A stretch of 64,000 nt of DNA, taken from contig NZ_BMVL01000003.1 of the NCBI RefSeq assembly GCF_014650695.1, positions 496,001 through 560,000 on the forward strand, written 5' to 3'. The position numbers and the translations under genes are program-made. This document shows positions 1-6,797 of this stretch, piece after piece (positions within the stretch are counted from its first letter, which is position 1; the number at the start of each line of letters is the position of its first letter). Under the pieces are notes generated by a model. The model was not told the DNA's origin, searched no databases, and saw only the letters and a program-made list of their open reading frames with translations. This DNA is from Streptomyces avidinii (lineage in GTDB: Bacteria; Actinomycetota; Actinomycetes; Streptomycetales; Streptomycetaceae).

Positions 1-106
1 CGGCGCCGGCATGGTCCCGCCCGAGTTCCTGCGCCCCGGTGACACCGTCGAAGCCACGGTCGAAGGCATCGGCACCCTGAGCAACCCCGTCGTCGACGCC
101 CGCTGA
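1..106 (+). CDS. Fumarylacetoacetate hydrolase family protein, C-terminal end (partial)
   Basis: Only the last 34 codons are present, read in the frame starting at base 2 and ending in TGA at 104-106. The peptide has the pattern GxGMVPPxFLxPGD followed by VEGIGxLxNPV, which is the usual C-terminal strand and end of the FAH fold (fumarylacetoacetate hydrolase, 2-hydroxyhepta-dienedioate isomerase and relatives). These enzymes cleave or isomerise beta-diketo acids late in aromatic catabolism. The gene ends 26 bp before a maleate isomerase gene on the same strand, so the two probably belong to one catabolic operon extending left of the window. The substrate cannot be judged from the tail. Confidence 0.8.
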   Translation, partial: GAGMVPPEFLRPGDTVEATVEGIGTLSNPVVDAR

Positions 107-132
107 CCCCGCACCGGCAAAGAGGAGTACCC

Positions 133-957
133 GTGTCACCCCGCACCTACCGCATCGGCCAGATCGTGCCGAGCTCCAACGTCACCATGGAGACCGAGGT
201 CCCGGCGGTCCTCCGGGCCCGCCGGGCCGTCGTGCCCGACGAGCGCTTCACCTTCCACTCCAGCCGGATGCGCATGACCCACGTGACCCCGGAACAGCTC
301 AAGGCCATGGACGCCGACTCCGACCGCTGCGCGGTGGAGCTCTCCGACGCCCGGGTCGACGTCCTGGGCTACGCCTGCCTGGTCGCCATCATGAGCATGG
401 GCCTCGGCTACCACCGCACCTCGGAGCAACGGCTGCACACCCGGACCGCCGAGAACGGCGCGCCCGCCCCCGTCGTCACCAGCGCCGGCGCCCTCGTCCA
501 CGGGCTGCACACCATCGGCGCCAGGAAGATCGTGCTGCTGGCCCCCTACATGCGCCCGCTCACCCGGACCGTCGTGGACTACCTCACCCACGAGGGCATC
601 GAGGTCCTCGACCACCAGGCCCTCGAGATCCCCGACAACCTCGACGTCGCCGCCCACGACCCGGCCCGGCTGCCGGGCCTCGCGCGGGCCCTGGACTACG
701 CCGACGCGGACGCGGTCGTGCTCTCGGCCTGCGTGCAGATGCCCTCCCTGGGCGCCATCGAGGAGGCAGAGCAACTCCTCGGCAAGCCGGTGGTGTCGGC
801 GGCGGTCTGCACCGCCCACCAGATGCTCCGTGCCCTGGACCTGGACGCGGTGGCCCCGGGCGCGGGCCACCTGCTGTCGGGCGCGTACGCACGGACACCC
901 CTGCCCGGGCAGCTGCGGGACGGCGGCGGCTACCGCATGGGCGGCGGCACCGTGTAG
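133..957 (+). CDS. Maleate cis-trans isomerase family protein (Asp/Glu racemase superfamily)
   Basis: 274 residues with a GTG start preceded by AGGAG at 124-128. The N-terminus (RIGQIVPSSNVTMETE) is the maleate isomerase/arylmalonate decarboxylase signature. Two catalytic-type cysteines are visible, one in YACLVAIMSMG near residue 80 and one in LSACVQMPS near residue 200, as expected for a two-cysteine isomerase converting maleate to fumarate. The length fits the family (about 250-275). It follows an FAH-family gene by 26 bp, which suggests a pathway that opens an aromatic or pyridine ring to maleate-type acids. Its 3' end overlaps the convergent lipoprotein gene by 28 bp. The exact substrate is inferred from family only. 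Confidence 0.85.
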   Translation: MSPRTYRIGQIVPSSNVTMETEVPAVLRARRAVVPDERFTFHSSRMRMTHVTPEQLKAMDADSDRCAVELSDARVDVLGYACLVAIMSMGLGYHRTSEQRLHTRTAENGAPAPVVTSAGALVHGLHTIGARKIVLLAPYMRPLTRTVVDYLTHEGIEVLDHQALEIPDNLDVAAHDPARLPGLARALDYADADAVVLSACVQMPSLGAIEEAEQLLGKPVVSAAVCTAHQMLRALDLDAVAPGAGHLLSGAYARTPLPGQLRDGGGYRMGGGTV

Positions 958-1322
958 TTCGGGATCGACGGGTCCTTCGGGTCGAAGGGCGTCGGCTTCC
1001 AGCTCGCCGGCGGCGGGTTGGGGCCCCGGTTCGGGTTCTGCGGAATCTCCGACGGGCCCGCAGGGCTCCGCCCCGGCGCCGGTCCGCCGGTGGCCGAAGG
1101 CCTCGGCTCCGTGGTCGGCGCCCCTTCCGGGGCGGACGGCAGCGCGGTCGCCGGCTCCGAGGGGGAGGGAGCCGGCGGGGCGGTCGCCGGGGTGGAGGCC
1201 GGGGCCGGAGCGCCCGGCTTCCCGGCGTCCGGTCCGTCCGCGCCGCCGGAGCAGCCGACCAGCATCAGGGCGCCCGCCAGCGCCGCGGTCACGGCGCCCG
1301 CCACTCGGTTTCCGGAACGCAT
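930..1322 (-). CDS. Small proline-rich lipoprotein
   Basis: 130 residues starting at ATG 1322 behind a purine-rich GGAAGGGCGG stretch. The first 24 residues form a lipoprotein signal peptide: RxxxR, a hydrophobic run and the lipobox LVGC at residues 21-24. The rest is Pro/Ala/Ser/Thr-rich and predicted disordered, ending in PNYTVPPPMR, so it is probably an anchored surface protein with no enzymatic domain. It is the last gene of a minus-strand run after an alcohol dehydrogenase gene (59-bp gap) and overlaps the convergent maleate isomerase gene by 28 bp. The function is not recognised. Confidence 0.65.
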   Translation of the reverse strand: MRSGNRVAGAVTAALAGALMLVGCSGGADGPDAGKPGAPAPASTPATAPPAPSPSEPATALPSAPEGAPTTEPRPSATGGPAPGRSPAGPSEIPQNPNRGPNPPPASWKPTPFDPKDPSIPNYTVPPPMR

Positions 1323-1381
1323 GCCCACCGCCCGACCGCCCTTCCCGCACAGCCCGTCCATTCGGGTCGGGCGATCGTAGC

Positions 1382-2437
1382 TCAACCGCGCGTGGCCGCT
1401 CCCGGCAGGATGACCGTGACCCCGCGCCCCGGCGAGGTGCCCATCGCGGCCAGCGCCGCCGGGGCGGCGTCGAGCGGGATGGTCGAGGTGACCAGCAGGT
1501 CCGGCCGCAGCACGCCGCCCCGCACCAGTTCCATCATGGGTGGGTACGCGTGCGCCGCCATCCCGTGGCTCCCGAGGATCTCCAGCTCCCAGCCGATCAC
1601 CCGGTCCATCGGCCAGGCCGCCGCGCCGGCCGCCGCCGGCAGCAGCCCCACCTGCACGTGCCGCCCCCGCCGGCGCAGCCCGGCCACCGAGGCCGCCGCC
1701 GTCGCCGGTGACCCCAGTGCGTCGAGCGAGAGGTGCGCGCCCCCGCCGGTCAACTCCCGCACGGCCCGGGCGGTGTCGGCGCCGTCCCGGGCGTCCACGC
1801 CGTGCACCGCGCCGAACTTCCGCGCCAGTTCGAGTGCTTCGGGCGCCGTGTCCACGGCGACCACCCGGGCCCCGGCCGCCGCCGCGATCATCACGGCGGA
1901 CAGCCCCACCCCACCGCAGCCGTACACGGACACCCATTCGCCCGCCACCGCCCTGCCCCGCGCCACCACCGCCCGGAACGCCGTCGCGAAGCGGCAGCCG
2001 AGACCGGCCGCCGTCGCGTACGAGAGCTCCTCGGGCACGGCCACCAGGTTCACGTCGGCGTGGTCCAGGGCCACGTACTCGGCGAAGGACCCCCAGTGCG
2101 TGAATCCGGGCTGGGTCTGCCGGGCGCACACCTGGTGGTCGCCGGCCGCGCAGTCGGCGCAGCTGCCGCAGGCGCACACGAACGGCGCCGTGACCCGGTC
2201 ACCGACCCGCCAGTTCGCGACACCGGCCCCGACGGCCTCGACCACGCCCGCGAGTTCGTGCCCGGGGACGTGCGGCAGCACGATGTCGGGGTCGTGCCCC
2301 ATCCAGCCGTGCCAGTCGCTGCGGCACAGCCCGGTGGCCTCCACCCGCACCACCACTCCGCCCACCGGCGGAGCCGGCTCCGCCACCTCCCTGACCTCGG
2401 CCCGCTCGCCGTACCGTTCGAAGACCACCGCCCGCAC
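1382..2437 (-). CDS. Zinc-dependent alcohol dehydrogenase (MDR family)
   Basis: About 351 residues. The start is taken as GTG 2437 because GGAGGG lies 8 bp upstream; a GTG 9 bp earlier would overlap that ribosome binding site. The N-terminal GroES-like domain shows the catalytic zinc cysteine in GLCRSDWHG and histidine in PGHELAG, and the structural zinc cluster CACGSCADC...C around residue 90. The C-terminal half is a Rossmann fold with [10 protein letters not shown] and an acidic residue after the second strand (AVDTAPEAL), so NAD(H) is the likely cofactor. It oxidises an alcohol or reduces an aldehyde; the substrate is unknown. It lies 42 bp after a DMT exporter gene on the same strand. 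Confidence 0.88.
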   Translation of the reverse strand: MRAVVFERYGERAEVREVAEPAPPVGGVVVRVEATGLCRSDWHGWMGHDPDIVLPHVPGHELAGVVEAVGAGVANWRVGDRVTAPFVCACGSCADCAAGDHQVCARQTQPGFTHWGSFAEYVALDHADVNLVAVPEELSYATAAGLGCRFATAFRAVVARGRAVAGEWVSVYGCGGVGLSAVMIAAAAGARVVAVDTAPEALELARKFGAVHGVDARDGADTARAVRELTGGGAHLSLDALGSPATAAASVAGLRRRGRHVQVGLLPAAAGAAAWPMDRVIGWELEILGSHGMAAHAYPPMMELVRGGVLRPDLLVTSTIPLDAAPAALAAMGTSPGRGVTVILPGAATRG

Positions 2438-2479
2438 GGTTCCCACCCTCCGCTCGACTGACCGGCACGCTACCCGGGG

Positions 2480-3334
2480 TCAGGGCGCGCCGTCCCCGGC
2501 CCGCGCGAGGGCCAGTACTCCGGCGCAGATCAGGGCCATGCCCAGCAGCTGGGGGAACAGCCACCAGCCCGACCGCAGGTGTTCCTCGTAGAGGATCACA
2601 CCCAGCGCGATGCTGATGCTCGCGTCGCCGAGCGTCAGCGCGGGCTGCGAGGCGACCAGCGGCCCGCCCTGCATGGCGTGTTCCAGCAGCAGCAGGGCGC
2701 AGATGCCGCTCGCCCCGAAGGCGTACGTCTCCCAGGTGGTCAGGAAGGCGACGAAGCCGCTGTCGTCGAGGACGTGCACCGCCGACTTCATCAGGGCGGC
2801 CGTCAGCGCGTAGCAGACGGCCGTGGCGGCCCCGAGGCAGACGGCCCGTGAGCGGCCGGGCGCACGGCGCAGACCTGCGAAGGCGAGCAGGGCGACGACC
2901 ACCGCGCAGGCGGCCAGCGCCACCACCCACCGCTCGGCCGGCACGTCTGTACGGTTGCCCGCGGGCGAGGCGGCCACCAGGGCGATCCCGAGCCCCGCCA
3001 CCACCCCCGCCACGGCCAGCCACAGCGCCCCCGGCAGCCGCTGCCGCGTCACCAGCGAGGCGATCAGCAGCGCGAGCGGCAGCTCCAGCACGAACAGCGG
3101 CTGTACGAGGGCCAGCGCGCCCGTTGCCAGGGCCACGGCCTGCCCGACCCCGGCCGCGATGACGGCCAGGATGCCGCCGATCCACAGCGGGCGCCGCAGC
3201 AGATCGAGCACCAGCCCGAAGCGGAAGCCGTCGCTCTGCGGCACGGTGAGCGCGGCCCGTCTCTGGAGCACCGTGGCGAGCGCGTTGCTGAACGCCGCGA
3301 ACAACGCGAAGAGGACCGGCAGGACGACGCCCAT
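2480..3334 (-). CDS. DMT/EamA-type small-molecule transporter
   Basis: 284 residues, nearly all hydrophobic, with about nine to ten predicted membrane helices in two EamA-like halves separated around residues 130-150 by a soluble stretch. Members of the drug/metabolite transporter superfamily usually export amino acids, nucleobases or small toxins. The gene lies 57 bp downstream of two overlapping ATP-grasp ligase genes and 42 bp upstream of the alcohol dehydrogenase, all on the minus strand, so it may export the ligase product. That link is inference from position. The ATG start follows GAGGAT. Confidence 0.82.
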   Translation of the reverse strand: MGVVLPVLFALFAAFSNALATVLQRRAALTVPQSDGFRFGLVLDLLRRPLWIGGILAVIAAGVGQAVALATGALALVQPLFVLELPLALLIASLVTRQRLPGALWLAVAGVVAGLGIALVAASPAGNRTDVPAERWVVALAACAVVVALLAFAGLRRAPGRSRAVCLGAATAVCYALTAALMKSAVHVLDDSGFVAFLTTWETYAFGASGICALLLLEHAMQGGPLVASQPALTLGDASISIALGVILYEEHLRSGWWLFPQLLGMALICAGVLALARAGDGAP

Positions 3335-3391
3335 GCCCCGATCCTCACGGGGCCCGCCCCGCGTCCGCGCCGCGACACCGGGCCGCCGCTC

Positions 3392-4204
3392 TCACGCCCC
3401 GCGCATTCCCCCGTCCGGACCTGCACGGCGCAGCGCGAGCGCCGCGAGGGCCTCGGGGGCGCCGGCCTGGCCCCGGATTCCGGGGAAGGCGTTGACGTCC
3501 ACGATCAGCGGTGTTCCACCCCCGGTGTCGATGATGTCCACACCGTAGATGTCCAGTGCGAACACCGCGCCCACCTCGCGCACCAGACCGGCCCATCCGG
3601 AGGGCAGCTCGGCCACGGCCAGGGACCGGGTCGGGCCGCGGCCCCCGGGGGAGAGCTCGGAGCGGCGCAGGGCCGAGAAGACCTTGTCCCCTATCGCCCA
3701 CAGTTTGTGGTCCCAGCCGCTGTTGGGCGCGTACTCCTGCACCACCACCGGCTCGTGCGGCCAATCCCGCGCCAGTTCCCGCAGGCGCGTCATGTCGTCG
3801 ACGCGGGCCACCAGGTCGCCCCGGCGGCTGCGCCGGCTCTTGACGACCACGGGCCCGTCGAGCCGGGCTCCGGCCGCCCACGCCGAGAGGGACCCGGGGG
3901 TGCGGGTGGCGGCGAAGGGCAGGCCGGCCCGCAGCGCGAGCTCCGCCATCTCCGTACGGTCCTGGCACAGCTCGGTGGCCGCGGCGGAGTTCACCACGGC
4001 CGCCCCGCGCCGCTCCAGGTCCCGCGCGAGCTCCAGCGCCTGCGGTGTCCGCGACTTCAGCAGGTACACCGCGGCGAGCGGCAGCGGCACCGCCCCGGGC
4101 GCGGCCGGGTCGACGGCTTCGACCGTGTGCTCCGGGGCGAGCAGCGCCGTGGTGTCCGCCAGCAGCGGATGCCCGGGCTCCGGGGTGATCAGGCCGATCC
4201 TCAC
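3392..4204 (-). CDS. ATP-grasp ligase or kinase, second of a tandem pair
   Basis: 270 residues. The GTG start (4204-4202) overlaps the TGA stop of the upstream gene by 4 bp, so the two are translationally coupled. ATP-grasp features: VVVKSRRSRRGDL (lysine and glycine loop), VVVQEYAPNSGWDHK, and the metal-binding end IIDTGG...LIVDVNAFPG. The motif PNSGxDxK is shared with the upstream paralogue and resembles the substrate-facing segment of inositol-polyphosphate kinases (ITPK) as well as RimK-type ligases. It probably forms an amide or phosphate ester using ATP. No peptide precursor or obvious substrate gene is seen nearby. Product and substrate are unknown. Confidence 0.75.
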   Translation of the reverse strand: MRIGLITPEPGHPLLADTTALLAPEHTVEAVDPAAPGAVPLPLAAVYLLKSRTPQALELARDLERRGAAVVNSAAATELCQDRTEMAELALRAGLPFAATRTPGSLSAWAAGARLDGPVVVKSRRSRRGDLVARVDDMTRLRELARDWPHEPVVVQEYAPNSGWDHKLWAIGDKVFSALRRSELSPGGRGPTRSLAVAELPSGWAGLVREVGAVFALDIYGVDIIDTGGGTPLIVDVNAFPGIRGQAGAPEALAALALRRAGPDGGMRGA

Positions 4205-5133
4205 GCGCCGTCGCCCCCCACGGCCGAGACCTGCGCCGGGATCGACAGGGGCAGTGCCGCGTACGGCGGCGGAGCGGGCGAGGGCACCGTCGCGGTCGTG
4301 GCCGCCGGCGGCTGCGCCGAACCGCCGGCCCGCGCCAACCCCAGGACCGCACGGGCCACCCGCGCCGCCGCGTCCGGCACCTGACGGAAGCTGGGGAAGT
4401 CGTTCACGTCGACGACCACCGGTCCGTCCGGGCCCAGCAGCACGTCCACGCCGTACAGGTCCAGCCCGTACACCGTCCCCACCTGGGCGGCGATCGCCGC
4501 CACCTCGGCCGACAGCGGCACGCGGCGCTCCCGCACCGAGGGGTCCGGGTGCAGCGGGGAGCACCGCTCGGTCGCGAACAGCTCCCCGCCGACCCCGTAC
4601 ACCTTGATGTCCGTACCCGAATTGGGGACGTAGGGCTGGGCGATGAGCAGGCCCTCGCCCGCGAGCACGGGCAACAGGGACTCCAGCCGCTCGGGCGACT
4701 GCACCAGGTGCACGGCCCGCCCGGAGCTGCCGTCGGCGGGCTTGACGACGAGCGGGTACTCCGCCGCCGGGATCTCCCGGAGCAGCTCGGGGAGGGCCAC
4801 CGCGTACGTCGGCGGCAGCGGGAGCCCCCGGCCGCGCCCGATGGCGGCGGCCAGCGCCTTGTCCCGTACGCCCCGGATCGACCGGGCGTCATTGACGGTG
4901 GTCATCCCGGCCGCGGCCGCCGCCTCCAGCAGCGTCAGACCCGGACCGCCGGACACCGTCTTGAGCACCCAGGCGTCGTGCGCACCCGCGTCCACCACCT
5001 CGGTCATGCGCAGCAACGAGCCACCGGGCCGCACCACGTCCACCTGGTGGCCCCACGCGGTCAGCTGCCCGATCACCTCGTTCGGCATGCCGTCGTGGCG
5101 GTAGTGCTCCTCCACCAGGAAGCAGAGCCTCAT
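4201..5133 (-). CDS. ATP-grasp ligase or kinase, first of a tandem pair
   Basis: 310 residues from ATG 5133, preceded by GGAAGG. A pre-ATP-grasp alpha/beta domain (LCFLVEEHYRHDGMPNEV, residues 1-90) is followed by the ATP-grasp core: PLVVKPADGSSGRAV, LIAQPYVPNSGTDIKVYGVGG, and VDVLL...VVVDVNDFPSF carrying the Mg-binding Asp and Asn. About 45 Pro/Ala/Thr-rich residues follow as a tail. It is a paralogue of the next gene, with which it overlaps by 4 bp. The pair plus a DMT exporter form a likely operon. RimK-like peptide ligase and ITPK-like small-molecule kinase are both possible; the sequence does not decide. Confidence 0.76.
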   Translation of the reverse strand: MRLCFLVEEHYRHDGMPNEVIGQLTAWGHQVDVVRPGGSLLRMTEVVDAGAHDAWVLKTVSGGPGLTLLEAAAAAGMTTVNDARSIRGVRDKALAAAIGRGRGLPLPPTYAVALPELLREIPAAEYPLVVKPADGSSGRAVHLVQSPERLESLLPVLAGEGLLIAQPYVPNSGTDIKVYGVGGELFATERCSPLHPDPSVRERRVPLSAEVAAIAAQVGTVYGLDLYGVDVLLGPDGPVVVDVNDFPSFRQVPDAAARVARAVLGLARAGGSAQPPAATTATVPSPAPPPYAALPLSIPAQVSAVGGDGA

Positions 5134-5654
5134 GGACCTTCCCCATATTCCCCGGACGTCCGCCGATACCGTCCGGCGAGTTGTGACGTCACAGGATGTC
5201 ATGGACCGCAATGTGATGATCGGTCCGTGTGTGGGTGGGGAGCGGGTGCCCGGGCCTGCGGACGCGAACGGGCTTCGGCCCGGACGGAAGAGGCCCCTCC
5301 TCACCGGCCCCGGTCGAGGGGGTGTCGCCGACCCGACCACTGAGCCGGGCGCCCGCGGAGCGGTCCGGACCGACTCCCATCCGGGTTCGGAGCCCCGGAT
5401 CCACCGCATCGGCGGTGAGTTGCGGATCGTCCAACGGTCAGGTGAAACCGGGGCCGGCCCACGTCAACAGCTCGACCGGCCCGGATGTCCACGGCCTGAT
5501 CACAGCGGCGTCCGCGAGGGTGAACGCGCGCAGCTCAACCACAGCTCCACCAGCCTTCAAGAGCGACACTCATGCCCCGTGACACTACCGAGGCCGAGCG
5601 CAGGTGCCGGAAAATCCGATGAATCATCAGACAATCGGCTGCTACGTTGACCGC
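5134..5654. other. Intergenic region upstream of the ATP-grasp operon
   Basis: About 520 bp between divergent genes with no convincing coding frame on either strand. The only clear element is a perfect 12-bp palindrome at 5182-5193, listed separately, which lies about 50 bp upstream of the first ATP-grasp start. The rest is ordinary GC-rich spacer that should hold promoters for both directions. Confidence 0.5.
5182..5193. promoter_or_regulatory. Palindromic operator candidate upstream of the ATP-grasp pair
   Basis: The 12 bases TGTGACGTCACA are a perfect palindrome, 49-60 bp upstream of the ATP-grasp start codon at 5133. The spacing suits a regulator site near the promoter. The core TGTGA-N2-TCACA resembles Crp/Fnr-type half sites but with a shorter spacer. 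The binding protein is unknown. Confidence 0.4.
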
Positions 5655-6386
5655 GTGCCGAAGCTGAATCAGATCATCGCAGTGGAAAAGGGCGTCAAGT
5701 CCAAGTCCCTCCAGGAGCTCACGCAGGCTCACCACGACGTCCAGAAGCCCGCCCTGCTGGCCGGCATCTCCCGGACCTACCAGCCCAAGGACGAGGAGGG
5801 CGAGCAACTGCCGCCCGAGTCCACCCGGGTACAGATCAAGGCCGAGGACGTGCTGCGGGCGACGGCCGGAACCCTCACGCGGCTGTTCGACGTCACGGCG
5901 ACCAAGGACTGGGCCAACCGAACCGCGGCCGCCGATGTCGTCGTGGAGGGGACGGTCCTGCTGGCGCAGGTGCCCGTGCCGTACCTGCTCTTCCTCGAGA
6001 AGCAGCTCACGGACATGCACACCTTCGTACGGAAGCTGCCGGTGCTGGACGCCTCCGAGTCCTGGAACCTGGACCCGTCCACGGACTCCTGGAAGACGGA
6101 CCCGGTGCGCACCATCCGCACCAAGAAGGTGCCGCGCAACCACGTGAAGGCCGAGGCCACCGAGAAGCACCCGGCGCAGGTCGAGGTGTACTACGAGGAC
6201 GTTCCGGTCGGCTACTGGACGACCGTGAAGTTCTCCGGTGCGCTCCCCGCCCGGCGGGTCAACGAGCTGCTCGACCGCGTGGAGAAGCTGCAGCAGGCCG
6301 TGAAGTTCGCCCGCGAGGAGGCCAACAGCGCCGAGGTCACCGACCAGCGGGTCGGCGACGCGGTGTTCGGCTACCTGTTCAGGTAG
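5655..6386 (+). CDS. Conserved actinobacterial protein of unknown function (DUF7873-like)
   Basis: 243 residues from GTG 5655 (VPKLNQIIAVEKGVKSK). This start is preferred over an upstream ATG at 5604, whose extra 17 residues look non-coding. It is soluble and charged, with no membrane segment or signal peptide. The C-terminal third (residues 190-235, ARRVNELLDRVEKLQQAV then FAREEANSAEV) is strongly helical, perhaps coiled-coil. I recognise it as a widespread streptomycete protein usually listed only as a domain of unknown function; the DUF number is from memory. It lies directly upstream of the tRNA-like locus, and its last codons fall inside a perfect hairpin. A role with that RNA is possible but purely positional. 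Confidence 0.75.
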   Translation: MPKLNQIIAVEKGVKSKSLQELTQAHHDVQKPALLAGISRTYQPKDEEGEQLPPESTRVQIKAEDVLRATAGTLTRLFDVTATKDWANRTAAADVVVEGTVLLAQVPVPYLLFLEKQLTDMHTFVRKLPVLDASESWNLDPSTDSWKTDPVRTIRTKKVPRNHVKAEATEKHPAQVEVYYEDVPVGYWTTVKFSGALPARRVNELLDRVEKLQQAVKFAREEANSAEVTDQRVGDAVFGYLFR

Positions 6387-6388
6387 CC
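6369..6388 (+). other. Hairpin overlapping the stop codon of the unknown-function gene
   Basis: GGCTACCT, loop GTTC, AGGTAGCC: a perfect 8-bp stem with a tetraloop that covers the last codons and the TAG stop of the preceding gene. There is no following T tract. It could be part of the RNA fold of the downstream locus or an attenuator or terminator. Confidence 0.5.
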
Positions 6389-6397
6389 CCGAAGACT

Positions 6398-6419
6398 CCC
6401 TCTGCATGTCTGCAGGGGG
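6398..6419 (+). other. Hairpin at the head of the tRNA-like locus
   Basis: CCCTCTGCA pairs with TGCAGGGGG (9 bp with one G-T) across loop TGTC. It is followed at once by a GCGC-GAGA-GCGC mini-hairpin at 6421-6432. The shape resembles the acceptor-strand hairpins of the two permuted tRNA-like units downstream, but no T arm precedes it and no D arm follows, so I do not call it a third unit. Confidence 0.45.
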
Positions 6420-6457
6420 TGCGCGAGAGCGCAAGCTGAAACTGATGTTGAAGCTGA

Positions 6458-6540
6458 ACAGGGGTGTCAGTTGGGGGTTCGAATCCCTCCCCCGGCATTA
6501 CGTGCCGGGGTGGCCCAAGCCGGTAGAGGCGGCCCCTCAA
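6458..6540 (+). ncRNA. Permuted tRNA-like gene A (3' half upstream of 5' half)
   Basis: The upstream part reads as the 3' half of a tRNA. It has an anticodon-stem strand AGGGGT (6460-6465), a T arm GGGGG-TTCGAAT-CCCTC (6473-6489), an acceptor strand CCCCGGC (6490-6496) and a discriminator A (6497). After only 6 nt comes a 5' half: acceptor GCCGGGG (6504-6510), TG, a D arm GCC/GGC with a GG-containing loop (6513-6530), and an anticodon-stem strand GCCCCT (6532-6537). All 7 acceptor pairs form, and 6532-6537 pairs fully with 6460-6465. Rejoined in tRNA order it gives about 75 nt. No CCA is encoded. Anticodon identity is uncertain; CAA is one reading if T6537 is position 33. It could instead be a decayed tRNA array. 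Confidence 0.55.
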
Positions 6541-6604
6541 TCTCAGATTCTCGCTCCAGTCTCAGTATTCGCCGCCGAACGCCGGATCGACCGAGCGTGG
6601 ACGA

Positions 6605-6689
6605 TCATCGATGGATGGGGGTTCAAGTCCCCTCTGCGCCTCTTCTCGTGGCGCGGTAGTTCAAAGGCAGAACACGTCGATCTAAGAAT
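6605..6689 (+). ncRNA. Permuted tRNA-like gene B (3' half upstream of 5' half)
   Basis: This is a second unit with the same reversed order. The 3' half has anticodon-stem strand ATCGATG (6607-6613), T arm GGGGG-TTCAAGT-CCCCT (6617-6633), acceptor CTGCGCC (6634-6640) and T73 (6641). After 8 nt, the 5' half has acceptor GGCGCGG (6650-6656), TA, D arm GTTC-AAAGGCA-GAAC (6659-6673), A26, and anticodon strand CGTCGAT (6675-6681). All 7 acceptor pairs form (one G-T), and 6675-6681 pairs 7/7 with 6607-6613 (one G-T). The unpaired CTAAGAAT after this helix would supply the anticodon loop, but AAG, CTA and CTC all remain possible readings. The rejoined length is about 70 nt. The discriminator is T. 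Confidence 0.57.
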
Positions 6690-6737
6690 GATCCGCGACT
6701 CTTAAACGTGCCGGTGTGCGCAATTGGGTGGCAAGCA

Positions 6738-6770
6738 GGAGCCCGGGAGCTGGATATGCTCCCGGGCTCC
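6738..6770. terminator. Strong bidirectional terminator after the tRNA-like locus
   Basis: GGAGCCCGGGAG and CTCCCGGGCTCC form a perfect 12-bp stem (13 with one more C-G pair) around a short AT-rich loop. It separates the plus-strand RNA locus from the minus-strand anti-sigma gene ending at 6798 and can serve both directions. Confidence 0.8.
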
Positions 6771-6797
6771 GTCACGTTCCGGTCGGACCGGTTCCGG

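Noticed and set aside
136..1350. Long open frame opposite the maleate isomerase gene
   Set aside because: Shadow frame of GC-rich coding DNA; Gly/Arg-rich with no domain.
6398..6459. A possible third permuted tRNA-like unit built on the 9-bp hairpin CCCTCTGCA/TGCAGGGGG
   Set aside because: No T-arm (TTCRANT) precedes it and no GG-containing D arm follows; the next element is a GNRA-type mini-hairpin.
6412..6497. A single conventional 86-nt tRNA using GCAGGGG and CCCCGGC as acceptor strands
   Set aside because: It has an acceptor mismatch (A3-G70), a tetraloop instead of a D loop and no anticodon arm; the permuted pairing with 6504-6510 is perfect.
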